From Microthyrium microscopicum (lineage: Eukaryota > Ascomycota > Dothideomycetes > Microthyriales > Microthyriaceae), in assembly GCA_010405405.1 (NCBI GenBank), contig MU004235.1, positions 1,192,538 to 1,256,537 of the forward strand: a stretch of 64,000 nt of DNA, given 5' to 3'. Each line of letters opens with the position of its first letter. Positions within the stretch are counted from its first letter, which is position 1. Below are positions 36,492 to 47,534 of this stretch, in pieces. Below the pieces are notes generated by a model. The model did no database searches. It was not told the origin of the DNA and saw only the letters and a program-made list of their open reading frames with translations. The translations under genes and the position numbers were made by a program.

Positions 36492-39400
36492 ATGCCTCCC
36501 ATTAGAAGTACGCGTCGTGGAGGAGGGTCTCATAGAGATAACCCAATTTCTACACAGACCAGGCGTACCTCTCTTCGGCAACAACAGCAGCAAAGGTAGA
36601 TTTATCTCTATAATAATAAAGAGTCTATATTTATGTATCTATAGCAATACCACAACCACGACAGATCCCGCGAATACCTCAAGTAGGATTCAACATGAGC
36701 CTAACAATGCCGAACCATCAGGTCCTTCACAACCAGCGGCGACGACAACACCACGGCAGAGCCCAAACTCGGCCAAAAAAAAGCTCACTGTGATACTTAA
36801 ATGTATTCGAGATCAGAAGATGTCAATGAGATCGTTTCTTCTATCGTGGGCTGGCCAAAAGGATAGTCATAGCAAGATTGTCCTTGATAACGACAAGTAT
36901 GCCAACGTTATCGGTCGCCGTACGCTCTTGAAGGATGTTATAGAACAGTTATCAAGTGATGGGATTATGCCAGAGTATCACACTGATTCTAGACTATGGA
37001 CAGAGTTTCGCGCCCTCGCAAAACTTACAGGTTTCAACCGCTTCAGTAGTAGAGTAGACGGTACGAACATCGACTTCAAGAAAGCCATTAAGAAGATGAG
37101 GAACACTGCACCTATTTGGACAGCCTTCCTTCATAAACTTATGCGCAATCGGGACCACAAGACATACAAACGGAGTGACAAGCCGGGATGGAAGCTCATG
37201 TATATGATCACAGCAATCATTCTTCATCGGCGGAGTAGAGAGACAAATAACTATCTGGCAGCGACGCTTGGTGTCTATTTGCTCGGGTCGGGTGTGAAGA
37301 GACGGGTTATGGACTTGCTAGCAGCTCTTGGAGTATGTACTGGTTATAAGACTGCACTAAGGCATATGAAGAAGGTTTCGAGACGGGCCTTGGTATGTAA
37401 CGGTACTATGCTTAGTATTGAACATGAGATCTTGCAAGATCTTTGAACATGTTGCAAGATCTTTGCACATCTTATAACATCTTCGCACATGTTGCAAGAT
37501 CTTTGCACATCTTATAAGATCTTTGAAAATCTTAAGTTCATAACCTTGAAAGACCTTATGCATTGCTAACGCCCAATATATAGAGAAACATTAGACGACG
37601 CGCACTAAACCGTCGGGCTGTCCTATGTTACGACAACATGAACTTTGCATCTCGCAAGCGCAACGAGATAGTAGGCAATACTGCAAGTATGGCGGCCGTT
37701 ACTACTGCTATTATCGCGATCTGTCCATCCTTACCTCCAGGAGGACTAACACAAGATATGCACGATCCAACAAAGGAGTTCGACTGGAAATCAATACAGG
37801 AAGGCCCATTAGTAAAGGCCGATGGCCAAGGAGGTGAACATGTCAAAACCATTAGCCGGTGCCTTATCGTGGACGCTTTGAAACGCGGCATTCCGGATAT
37901 CATCAAACCTTGGATTGCAAAGCATAAAAAGGATAAACACTGGCCTGGCATGCCAGACATTGATATACTTGCACCACACAAGACAGAGTTTGATCAGCTC
38001 GGCGCTATCATGGAGAACGAGGGAACAACAGATGGTACTTACCGAGTACACGATGAAATCTTCTTACGACATTTCGGCTTCCCAAAACCTCCAATCAATG
38101 ATGCAGGAGACGTGGCCTCATCATCCGATATCACAGCGTCTGTTCCATCCTCTCCACCTAATTCTGGACCAGACGCCTCTTCATCTAGTGTGGCCTATTC
38201 GTCTTCTGGCCGAACGTGCAGCGGGAGTTCATCCGTCCATCATATCTCTAGCCAGGACGGATCTGACGTAGATATGTCTGAGAATGCATCCCCGTCTAGC
38301 AGCGGCCCTGAAGACAATAACCACAACAATAACCACAACAACGAGTGGATTGATGTTGAAGACGATAACGCAAGCGAGTTTGATGATAGTGAAATAGGAG
38401 AGGCGTCTGACAAAGAAGGCAGCACAGACATTGAGTCTATTAGCGACACAAGTGCGTCTCCTAATCCTGGACGCGGTATTCCTCCAGTAGATTCCGTACC
38501 AGCATCGTCATCCAGCATCTTGGGTACAGTTAGCGATGAAAACTCTACTGATGGTTCACAAGCGTTGGATCCAAGTGCCAGGATCTTCGGAAAGAGGCTG
38601 TTTCTTACCCATGGTGATCAGTTAAGCACAAAGATCAACCGCTCTATCAAGGCCGAGGCATTCAATGAAACACAACCGTACGATTCGAGGAAGTTCCTTC
38701 ATCCGGTTCCTGGGTGGTTCCATATATACATGAACTACTTCTTCCACATTGTTCGAACCCATTGGGATTCCTCCGAGGTCGATACACCGGCTCCACATTC
38801 TATTATGCACGACGTTAGTGTATGGGGACGAAGCTGCAGAAAGCGCGACAATGCCCAAACCCATCAGGTTATTCCTGTCTTGATACAAGGATTTAGTAGT
38901 AGAGTCCTGGCGTTGTTTTTGCGGAGTCTGGACCGGAAAGGTCACTGCCCTGGGCGTGTTGATGATTCATTCTTTGCCGTCCCAGAACTACTCAAATCCT
39001 GTATCAATAGGTTATCCATGGAACAGTTCGACGAGATCATTGAAGATGTCCGTCAAACAGCCTTCACGAGAGAAGCATGGGACGGGCGCCCAGATGGGAG
39101 TGATGATATCGAGTTCCGAACCATGTGCCGGTACTTGCAAGAGATTGAGTTGCTCTTAACTATGCGATATGCCCTTCGATATGGCGATATTGGACTTTTG
39201 CGCCTCCTGGTTGATCCCCTAACCATTCACTTTTATGGCACTGGTCAGAACAACTATGGGGATGAGATGCTATGGCTCAGGTGGAACTTATCTGATGTGA
39301 ATACTCCTGAACTTCAAAGGTCTATCCTGGCCTCGAGCTTAGTCAACTGGGAAGGCCGTAAGAACTCCTTTAAGCCTATGGATCTAGGACTGGAGCATTT

Positions 39401-39920
39401 GAATGGCAACTGCAGTAGAGACATGAAGTCGTTTGGTAACTCGACTCACGACGTTGAGGCAACATTCAACAGAGTCTGCCTCTGTAATACGTACATGCGT
39501 CATTTACAAGACGCATTTGCGCGTGCGTTCGTGCGCAAGGCCAGTAACAAGCATACCAACGCTAGTGCGGAGCATGATATATTCTTGTTATGCCAGAATC
39601 TGATCAAAGATGGCCTTGCGGAGTCTCGACCCCAGTCCGCAATCGAGAACTACGGCCCATATTATGACTCGCCAGATGTAAAGAGGATAGGACTTGACAA
39701 GCTTGACATCAAAGCCGAGTCTTTCAATCGCAAAACCACTATCAGGCAAGATCATATGGGAAACAACATCACAACCAGGCCTATTGACATTCTTGACCAA
39801 GACGTTGATAGTAACGACTTGGATGTACGAGAAGAGGTTGCGATGGAGGAGACCATGGGCGATGTATTGTTTGACGGAGATGATCCTGGCGCATTCGAAG
39901 CCATGGAAGTTGATTTGTAA
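36492..39920 (+). CDS. DUF6589-type protein, possible transposase
   Basis: Three-exon model join(36492..36595,36645..37392,37584..39920), 1062 residues, complete. Intron 1 (49 nt, GTAGAT...CTATAG) joins a Gln-rich start to the main frame. Intron 2 (191 nt) is long for this window and has GTATGT, TTGCTAAC and TATAG signals. Residues about 60-284 form a helical N-terminal region. Exon 3 opens with a basic helix and VLCYDNMNF (D301). An acidic, Ser/Asn/His-rich disordered insert spans about 458-610. The core that matches DUF6589 follows: LTHGDQ (D629), PVPGWFHIYMNYFFHIV, EIELLLTMRYALRYGDIGLL and DLGLEHLN (D884, E888). I identify the family from memory of its pattern. Its function is not established. 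The spaced D, D, E positions suggest an RNase-H-like nuclease (inference). TATATATATA at about 36421 precedes the start. Confidence 0.82.
37432..37560 (+). repeat. Short-word repeats inside intron 2 of the DUF6589 gene
   Basis: The intron is built from repeated words of the type TTGCAAGATCTTTGCACATC and CTTATAAGATC, three or four imperfect rounds of roughly 30 bp. AAGATCTT is palindromic. The same AAGATCTTAG/GATGTTAG words recur in the CCAAT blocks further right, which links the intron to the rest of the segment. Confidence 0.75.
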
Positions 39921-39987
39921 ATATGCATTTATTTAAGGTTTCTGCTTCGGTCGTGATTCGTGCAAGGTCAAAATTATGGCAGGATGT

Positions 39988-40075
39988 GATAGGATCTTAT
40001 CTGTTGTGATATAATCTGATTAATGTTAGAAAATGTTAGATGATGTGAGATGATGTTAGCCAATAGGATTGCGCC
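39988..40075 (+). promoter_or_regulatory. CCAAT block 1 behind the DUF6589 gene
   Basis: GATGTTAGCCAATAG lies at 40052-40066, preceded by a run of related words (AATGTTAGA, GATGATGTGAGA) from about 40020. CCAAT is the binding core of the fungal Hap complex. The block recurs seven more times up to 62.1 kb. It may be a promoter element or part of a dispersed repeat. Confidence 0.5.
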
Positions 40076-41865
40076 ATTCGATTCAGCCTTGCCGACGAAT
40101 ACTTTCTTGTTTCCGCAACATCGATTTGACAGACAACTCTGAGCGCGTCCCGGATATGGGACAGTATATTGACCTTCGTTATACGTTGAATGTGGAGGAG
40201 TTCGGAGTCGCTGCAATTTCCTATTTAAGCGTTAGTTATGTCTGTTCGTCGGTTTGGGCTCATTCTAGGTTAGCTTGAAGTATGGAGATGAGGGTAATTT
40301 TACGCCGCCAGGCAAACTAATGTTGTCCATATCGATGGTTCGAATTGACGTCTCAGCCTTGCTTGTTGTAACACAGGATTCTCCGCAAGGTGATATATGG
40401 AACGACAGATAATCGTATTCCATCTCGTGTTGGTTCCATGATCTTTTAAGTTTTGTCTAAGGATGGTTGGTGATCGGGGTTCTCCTGCCGTGGATAGAGT
40501 AGCGGCCTCCTTCAGCTTCAATATAGCCTTATCTTAGGAAGAAGTTGGTGTATTGTCCAACGGGGTTGCAGTATGGTAAGATATGCCGCGTATGCGTCTA
40601 AGGTAGCGAGGAAATCGATAGAGGCGTAGGCTGGTTCCAAGGAGGTAGTTCCTCACTTTCTGCTCCAGTGTTAGCCATGGCATTCAAGGCAATGAGGATG
40701 TCGATGTCGGTGCAGGTTGGTAGGGTGTGGTGGGAGGTTTATCGACCATTTAGTCCAGTAGTAGTCGCGACTACTACTGGGCGGTGGTGAACGTCTTAGA
40801 GAGTTTTCGAAGGAAAAAGAAGGGGAAGAAGAAGTGGTACATGTCTACAAATAGTGATGATATGTTATGCTCTCGACAGTCCAGTGAGCTTTCAGACTTT
40901 AGTAATCCTGTTGAGAAGTATATGCCTGTTACCGCATTTGGGACCTCTAGGACTTATAACGGGTGGATTTGCTTCATTTGCTCTGGTGATATTGTGAGCG
41001 TGGTCGAATCGCTCTCTCTGTTTGTCGGATCATTTCGAAGTGCTTCTGTTGCTCCTTCCGCATAATCCACTGGGTAATTGCGCAGTGGGTATCAACGGCG
41101 CTGTATATTGCGTCTTACGCTGGCCATTAACGCCAACTCGGTGGGATCGATTGCTCGGGTATCGAAGTCGTCGATTTGTAGACAGCGTAGCTGGCGCGCT
41201 GCGCTAGTCAGCAATGCTAGTTCTGTCGGGTCGATCGGCTGTATATTGGCTTCATCGCAGGGCGGGTGAACAGCGCGGCTGGCGCGCTGCAGTAACCATC
41301 AATGCCAGTTCTGTGGGGTCGATTGGCTGTATCTTGACTCCATCGTAGGGCAGGTGAAGAGCACAATTGGGTGTCTTTGGTTCTGTTGATTGTCGAAGTT
41401 GTTTTGCTAGCCTCTGTGTTAATTCTTTTAACTTCTTGCTGTATAAACATTCAGCGGGAAGCTATGGCAGCCGGAAGTAGCAAGAAGAGTGCTATTGGAG
41501 AAGTAAACATGGTGAAGTTTGAGAGTGTTCTGAGCATTGTCTGAGAAGGAAAGAGGATAGGCGAGAAGAGTAATGTGAGTGAAGCAAATGGAAAGTTATA
41601 ACCAAATAACGCACTTGCTAGCTTGCTCATCCTTTTCTTTTAGCAAGATCTTCACCTTCCTAATGTTTAGGTACTACGTATCGGTGTAACCTAGACCGCG
41701 ACCACCAATTGCCCTACGCATTGCTCCCGACTCGGTGGCAGTTCTCTCTAATTACCGAATAGTCGTTGGTGACGTTTATATATATATGTTGCCGAGGGAG
41801 GGAGCCGCGGTGGCATGTAGGCGGATGGCGGAGTAGATCCGGTGGGCCTGTTAGACGTTGGACGT
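40076..41865. other. Gene-poor stretch
   Basis: About 1.8 kb without a supportable gene. Around 41078-41360 there are two or three diverged copies of a roughly 80-100 bp stretch (GGTCGAT, then GGCTGTAT, then GCGGG or GGGCAGG), so this may be an old tandem array like those further right. Short frames such as the one at 40784-41065 lack support. Confidence 0.4.
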
Positions 41866-42686
41866 TCACTTCTTGCCAAGGTCGTTGTTAAAGCGAGATG
41901 CTAGCTGGCTCTCTTGGGTATTACTCTCTCTGAACAACCGACGGGTAGTTTCGAGGTTCGTTGTTTCTTGTGATAGATAGACCTGGAAGGCACATGTACC
42001 GTTCGAGGCACCCGTTCGAAGACCGCCTACGTAGCAAGGTAATGACTCCAGAACCTTACTGAAGTAAAGGTCGATGAGCATGCTGTTTATGTACATTTGC
42101 GTCGATCGGCAAGAAAGACTGCACCTGGGTCTAATCATGAGTGTTGATATGAATGATCATGACAGGAGATAGAGAGAACCTTACTAAAGTAGAGTTCGAT
42201 GAGCATGCTGTTCATGTGTTTGCGATTGATCGGCAAGAAAGAGCGTACGTAGGTCTAAATCTGGGCTGTTAACATGACTATTCATGTCAATCGATAAACA
42301 GGGAAGGAAACTGACCGGTAAATGTCCGTGTGGATTTGAACTCTGGTGATGCTAGATCCAGTGGCCGTAGCTCATATGCCGCTTCGTAGTGTGATATAAG
42401 CAAGGAATCAGGGAGGGTTTGATAACTGTGGTTTCCTCTACATCTAACAGGATATTCGCGAGTCATAAGGTCATAGCATTGCCAGCTGCTTTGGTTGCTG
42501 CAATTACTGGGGAATCGGGCAGTGCATGCCTACCGTGGAAAGGAAGAGGTAATCGTAGCGGTTCGCGTGTTCTCTCGCACCGCCGTTTATGAAGAATGTT
42601 CTTTGCCGCTTGCTCCTCATAGCGGTCACGGTTCGGACGAGGTTGAGGAAGGATAGGGCCGCAGTAAGGATCTGTACTTGAGACAT
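41866..42686 (-). pseudogene. Probable decayed or spliced gene of unknown family
   Basis: Three minus-strand pieces read like protein. The first, from 42686, begins MSQVQILTAALSFLNL, a possible secretion leader. The second, about 42320-42480, contains SYQTLPDSLLISHYEAAYEL. The third, 42138-41866, contains LPCYVGGLRTGASNGTCAF and ends FNNDLGKK. Intron-like signals lie between them (GTCAGT...TTAACAG at about 42319-42265). An exon-sized unit at 42053-42131 is duplicated at 42178-42260 in diverged form, and no single frame joins all pieces, so the locus looks damaged. I do not recognise the family. Confidence 0.35.
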
Positions 42687-44278
42687 GTATGTAATCCTCC
42701 CAACGTAGATGCATCATCTACCTCTATGGGTCTCTTTGGGAGGGTTAGTCTGTGCAAGAGTACCTTCAGCCTTGGATGCGTCTTCTACCTCGTCTTGGCC
42801 TATTTGGAAGTACTTCCTGGAGAAGAGATAGAGGTAGAAGATGCATCTACGAGCTTAGAGGCGACGTATCCGGTACGAGCATTGATAATAGAACTGCTAA
42901 GCACTTTGGCTTGCCCTACACAGGAAGAAGTACGGCAGTGGCCCACCTGGATGGGACGTTGATCTGCCCCCTACGGAACCATGATTAGTACGGATTGTCT
43001 GAAGTGGTAGGCATAATCCCATCGTTTTTTCATACTTATTCTACATGCCTCTCGACACCGCTTATATTTCACTTCTTCTATCACTCTGGTATCTGCCACC
43101 GCTTCCCACCCACGTGTATTGCCGTTGTCCTCCAGTCGGATTACGTTGATTGAAGCCAAAGTCCTAGTTCAAGTGTGTCCCGTGCTCTACTTCTGTATTG
43201 TTGCATAACGTGTGTTCCACGTTGGGCGAAAAGATGATAGAGCCAATGTTGGATAGTGACTGTCTTCCTCGTAGATGGTTTCGATATATCGTGCGAGATG
43301 TGGACAGGGAAAGGACCGATGCCAGAGCGATAGAGGTTGTGGGGAAGTATAGAACGAATATAGGTTATGATGTGAATGCGCGACAGGTACCTAGGATTTT
43401 AGCAAGTGCTTAGCAAGATTATATAATGGAGACTTCGCGCGTAATTTGGGTTTGTCTTACCTGGCAGGAAATATGCTCTTTGAGGAGCTGTTTCCTAGCG
43501 TCCAGAACGAATGGGAATTGTGATTGTGGGTTGTTGGTAATTGTGGATTGTTGTTATCGGTAGACTGCCGGTCAGTTGGGTTGGTAGTAAGGTCGGTTTT
43601 ATTTTCGTCTGATATGATGCGATCTGATGTTGGAACTTGTTAGAAGATCTTAGCCAATAGAATGCCAGGAATGGTTCTTTACCTTGGTAGTACGCAATAC
43701 AGAGATTTTGACTTACTCTCTTGCGGAGTTTACTATAGAATATCGACTTGACTGAGGCAGGACTACCTAACAATAACTAGAATGAGTGTGAGTAGGTATA
43801 AGCTAGCGGATAATTCGGTACGTATGACATTGGAGATTCCATCATAATTATTTTGTATATAGCTGTCTAAGGCTTGGAGTTAGTAGAGAACAATAAAGCG
43901 ACGAGAGAGATCCCGACTTACAGTCAAAGCGTTAGAGCTATTCCTTGATTTATGCCCAACTTGTCGTTATGCCGGAAAAGAATATGTTATTGAGCCAGTG
44001 CTGGATGCGGTTGTATGTCTTGTGGCCGCATGTTCTTCCTTGGGTTTTGGTTTCGGGCTCATTCGCGTAAGCTGAACGAGTTGCAAATGCTTGTATATTA
44101 CTTAGTCGTTGCAATGTTCAGGTCTGCTGCACTTCCGGCCCGTCGATCTCATCCTGGCGATCGATTGTTATGCAACCGGCGTAGCTTGTTGGGACAATCA
44201 AGGCCAATGTTCGACTCACTAGCTCTAGCAGTCGAACGTTGCGTAGCTTGCGAAGTTGGTGTACTTGGCTAGGCCAGA
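42687..44278. other. Gene-poor stretch
   Basis: About 1.6 kb with only short frames on both strands (for example 43198-43413 on + and 42971-43159 on -). The sequence from about 44100 already resembles degraded units of the array that starts at 44279. One CCAAT block lies at 43645-43666. Confidence 0.4.
43645..43666 (+). promoter_or_regulatory. CCAAT block 2
   Basis: AGATCTTAGCCAATAGAATG, close to block 1, preceded by GATCTGATGTTGG. The next feature in its reading direction is the array at 44279. Confidence 0.45.
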
Positions 44279-44698
44279 ATGGTTTGCCCCAAGCCCGTCA
44301 TTCTCGCTCTGGTGGTAGAAGGTTGCGAGCTTACGAAGTTGGTGTACTTGGCTAGGCCACAATGGTTTGCCCCAAGCCCGTCATTCTCGCTCTGGTGGTG
44401 GAAGGTTGCGAGCTTGCGAAGTTGGTGTACTTGGCTGAGCCAGGAATGGTTTGCCCCAAGCCCGTCATTCTCGCTCTGGTGGTGGAAGGTTGCGAGCTTG
44501 CGAAGTTGGTGTACTTGGCTGAGCCAGGAATGGTTTGCCCCAAGCCCGTCATTCTCGCTCTGGTGGTGGAAGGTTGCGAGCTTGCGAAGTTGGTGTACTT
44601 GGCTGAGCCAGGAATGGTTTGCCCCAAGCCCGTCATTCTCGCTCTGGTGGTGGAAGGTTGCGTAGCTAGCGAAGCCGCTACAGTTGGGTGGGTGGCTA
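44279..44698. repeat. Minisatellite array A, 83-84 bp period, five units
   Basis: Units begin at 44279, 44362, 44446, 44530 and 44614 with ATGGTTTGCCCCAAGCCCGT and are nearly identical, then decay at about 44660. Because 84 is a multiple of three, both strands stay open: + reads repeats beginning MVCPKPVILALVVEGC, - reads repeats beginning MTGLGQTIPGSAKYTN, 28 residues each. Coding on either strand is unproven. Confidence 0.9.
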
Positions 44699-44806
44699 GC
44701 ATGACAGCGCTGGTTTGTTCCAAGCCTGTCACCCTCCTTCCAGTGGTTGATTCGCTATGTCGCTGGCGAAGCCGTTGTAGCTGGGTAGGCGGCTAGCATG
44801 ACAGCA

Positions 44807-45198
44807 ATGGTTTGTTCCAAGCCTGTCACTCTCGCTCTAGTGGTCGAACGTTGCGTCGCTGGCGAAGCCTTGACAGACGGCTGTCGCGTCGAAGCACCAC
44901 AGCCATGGTTTGTTCCAAGCCTGTCACTCTCGCTCTAGTGGTCGAACGTTGCGTTGCTGGCGAAGCCTTGACAGACGGCTGTCGCGTCGAAGCACCATAG
45001 CCATGGTTGTTTTAGGTCTGTCTGTCAAGGCTCTAGTGGTCGAACGTTGCGTTGCTGGCGAAGCCTTGACAGACGGCTGTCGCGTCGAAGCACCACAGCC
45101 ATGGTTGTTCCAGGTCTGTCTGTCAAGGCTCTAGTGGTCGAACGTTGCGTTGCTGGCGAAGCCTTGACAGACGGCTGTCGCGTCGAAGCGCGTCGCGA
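44807..45198. repeat. Minisatellite array B, 98-bp period, four units
   Basis: Units begin at ATGG positions 44807, 44905, 45003 and 45101 and contain GTGGTCGAACGTTGCG and GCCTTGACAGACGGCTGTCG. Part of each unit (TGGTTTGTTCCAAGCCTGTC) is a relative of array A. The period is not a multiple of three, so frames change from unit to unit. Confidence 0.88.
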
Positions 45199-45429
45199 AG
45201 CCATTGGAAGGGGTGAATGTGGCGAGTTTGTACTGGTTGCCAGTTGGTGAGAATATATTGGCCGTTGCCGTACTACCAGGAATAAAGGCCTGGTATGTTG
45301 TTAGTCGTAAACCAAGATGGTCAGCCAAGGAGGTACTGCTTACATCAAGACTTCCAACTGCTCAAAGCCTACAGTCAGATAAGTTGTAGTGGAGCTAGAG
45401 GTGACATAGAATTGGTGTCTTTCTCTCAT
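45025..45429 (-). CDS. Tentative two-exon gene running into array B
   Basis: Model complement(join(45025..45289,45344..45429)), 116 residues. The support is gene architecture, not family. On the minus strand a CCAAT block (45515-45540) is followed by a TATA-like ACTATATAAG (at about 45490-45499), then an ATG at 45429. A 54-nt intron follows with GTAAGC, CGACTAAC and CCAG signals. After the intron the frame enters array B and stops. The product is Arg/Ser/Thr-rich and unrecognised. The other open frame through exon 2 looks at least as protein-like but does not fit this intron's phase, so the real product may differ or be absent. Confidence 0.3.
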
Positions 45430-45488
45430 AGAGAGAGGTTGGAACTTCAATGTTGGAAGTGACGTCTGGAGCGTTCTACGAGGGTTGT

Positions 45489-45540
45489 CTTATATAGTAA
45501 CCCTTAAGTTTGAAGGCATCCTATTGGTCCACATCTTCGA
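45489..45540 (-). promoter_or_regulatory. CCAAT block 3 with TATA-like box
   Basis: Minus-strand GATGTGGACCAATAGGATGC at 45516-45535, with ACTATATAAG about 20 bp downstream. This is the best promoter-like arrangement among the eight blocks and points into arrays B and A. Confidence 0.5.
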
Positions 45541-47534
45541 ATATCTTCTAATATCTCGTCAGAATATGAAAGATCTATAATTAAATAGCAATAACTTCCC
45601 TAGACTGTGCCTTTCTAACTTCTCAACGCAAGTGAGATGTACTAATCTCTACTACTCTGACCGTCAGCGCCTTGTTTAAATGTAGCATACTATATCCAAG
45701 CAGCTCCGAGTCTCTTGCTTGGACCTAGGTTGTTGTAGTGGATTAAGGCGTTGGGACTAGAGTCTGCTAGATCATATCGAGTAGATGCGACTTTGATTGG
45801 TCTACATGCTGTTGTTGCTTTCGGTGGAGGTATGGCCACGTCTGAGTAGAGATGTTTCTCGATAGAGCAGTAGATGACACATTCGAACTTTTGAGGTTTC
45901 AAAGTCTGAACGATTAGAAGCGATATTAAAGCCCGGAGTAACTCTGTATCCGATGGAAGGAAGCCAACAAATCGTGTAAATTTAACCGCTTGAGCTTTTC
46001 AATGTTTTACTTCTTCTACTTCTTCTTCTTTAACACACGTCTATACAGAATATTAGCAGAAGAGTCAACAAACAACCAATATACTTTACTAAATACTCCC
46101 ATATCACAAGACAAGTCGTCCTCGCATCTTTTGGCCTTGACATCAAGCTTTACACCCTCTTCAACCTATTATGATGAGTTCAAAGACGTGCCGAATGGTG
46201 GCATATCGACCCGTCATGATAATCTAGCACAGAGCACGCGTGTTTACCAAGCAAGTCGTTGAAGTGGCATTCATGCTTCAGTACCTCCTTTGAGTGCTGC
46301 GGGAAACCCTTTAGAACTCAATCATGGTGCAGTCCTCCCGTAAAAGCTCCCGCCAGGTCTTGGAACAACATCTGTTGACGAGCTCGAAAAGTCGTCAACA
46401 GAGGCTGCGAGCTCGTTAGGGATTTGACCAGGTATCAGTGTAGCGATTGGATTTGACAAGCTCGCAAGAATATTGCCGCGAGCCATCTATCATTTTGTCT
46501 CGCGAATACTAGGGGCGGTCTCCATTAGTTACATCATTTCAATATCAGAACTAAGGACTTACAGGCATCCTGAGCATATCTCCACACCTCGATCTACTCG
46601 CAGGCACCGTGAATAGCATCACGTTCTGGACGCTATGATCCAAAGACTCCGTCTGCGTGTGAAGCACTTGCTACGTCGCAACACCGTTAGCCACAGTTTT
46701 GAGAACGGCTGCGCCAAAAGGGCCAGCGTCCAAAAACCAATTCCATGATAGATTGCAGAACTTCTTCCCGTGAACTAATGACAACAAATGTATCTTCAAT
46801 CATTGTCAGCGAGTTAAGGGATGCGCCATAGTGCACATGCTTCACTTTGCTATATCTGGGATTGTCAAGGGGGAAAGGATAAGCGTACCGTCAGCTATTG
46901 CTTAGTTCATGGCGTACAAGATTGAACGGGGCTTAGATAGGCATGCTATAGCGATTGAATTCGACCACAAAGATCTTGTCTTCAGCCATTAAGCTACAAG
47001 TAGTACTGGTTTAGTATGGAGACTCAATGTTTCTAAGTCTCTAGATTGTAACAGAGTTAGTATACAGAAAGACTGCGTTTAACATATTAGAAGGATGATA
47101 CTTACCTTAAACTCTAAACCTTAAATATTGCAACATCGATATCCATTCCTAGAGAACTAGAGCTTGCTAGTTTATAAGATAGTGCTATGATCTCGCGTTA
47201 AAGAATACTTAAATAAGAAGATGTAGCTTTCAAGAAGTTCTGTACTACAGTTCAACATAAAGAAAAGATAGAGACGGATTTGGTATACAAGTGTTTAACC
47301 ACGTAAGTGATTCAGAATATAAGTTTTCAGAATAGAAAGAAACATAGCCAACGAAGGGGCTAGCAAACGGCAATATAATTGACTGCGTAATCTGCTATCA
47401 TAACTCTAGGGGATAAGGATGTTTGGGAAGAAATAAACGATACGCGCTGCTGGGCTGCTTACCGCATTACTTAGACTTTAATGAAGATGTACCTTTGAAT
47501 ACAGCGCCAAAGAAAAAGGTAGTCCTATTGTCGT
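45541..47534. other. AT-rich gene-poor stretch
   Basis: About 2 kb, markedly more AT-rich than the left half of the window. It holds one coding-like fossil on the minus strand (listed separately) and otherwise only short frames. AT-richness with decayed genes would fit repeat-induced point mutation, but I have not measured dinucleotide bias. Confidence 0.4.
46290..46995 (-). pseudogene. Decayed coding sequence of unknown family
   Basis: Read on the minus strand, separate frames give protein-like pieces: MAEDKIFVVEFNRYSMPI from about 46990, then LDAGPFGAAVLKTVANGVAT and SLDHSVQNVMLFTVPAS around 46730-46580, then NILASLSNPIATLIPGQIPN around 46470-46410. Several in-frame stops and frame changes lie between and within them. 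I do not recognise the family. The pieces are coherent enough to suggest a once-working gene, not chance. Confidence 0.4.

Noticed and set aside
36492-39920. Starship captain (DUF3435 tyrosine recombinase)
   Set aside because: The R-H-R-Y recombinase pattern is not visible, and the YDN/GDQ/LEHLN blocks fit DUF6589 instead.
42325-42385. GTTCAAATCC on the minus strand, again tRNA-like
   Set aside because: No cloverleaf can be drawn, and the bases lie within a protein-like frame.
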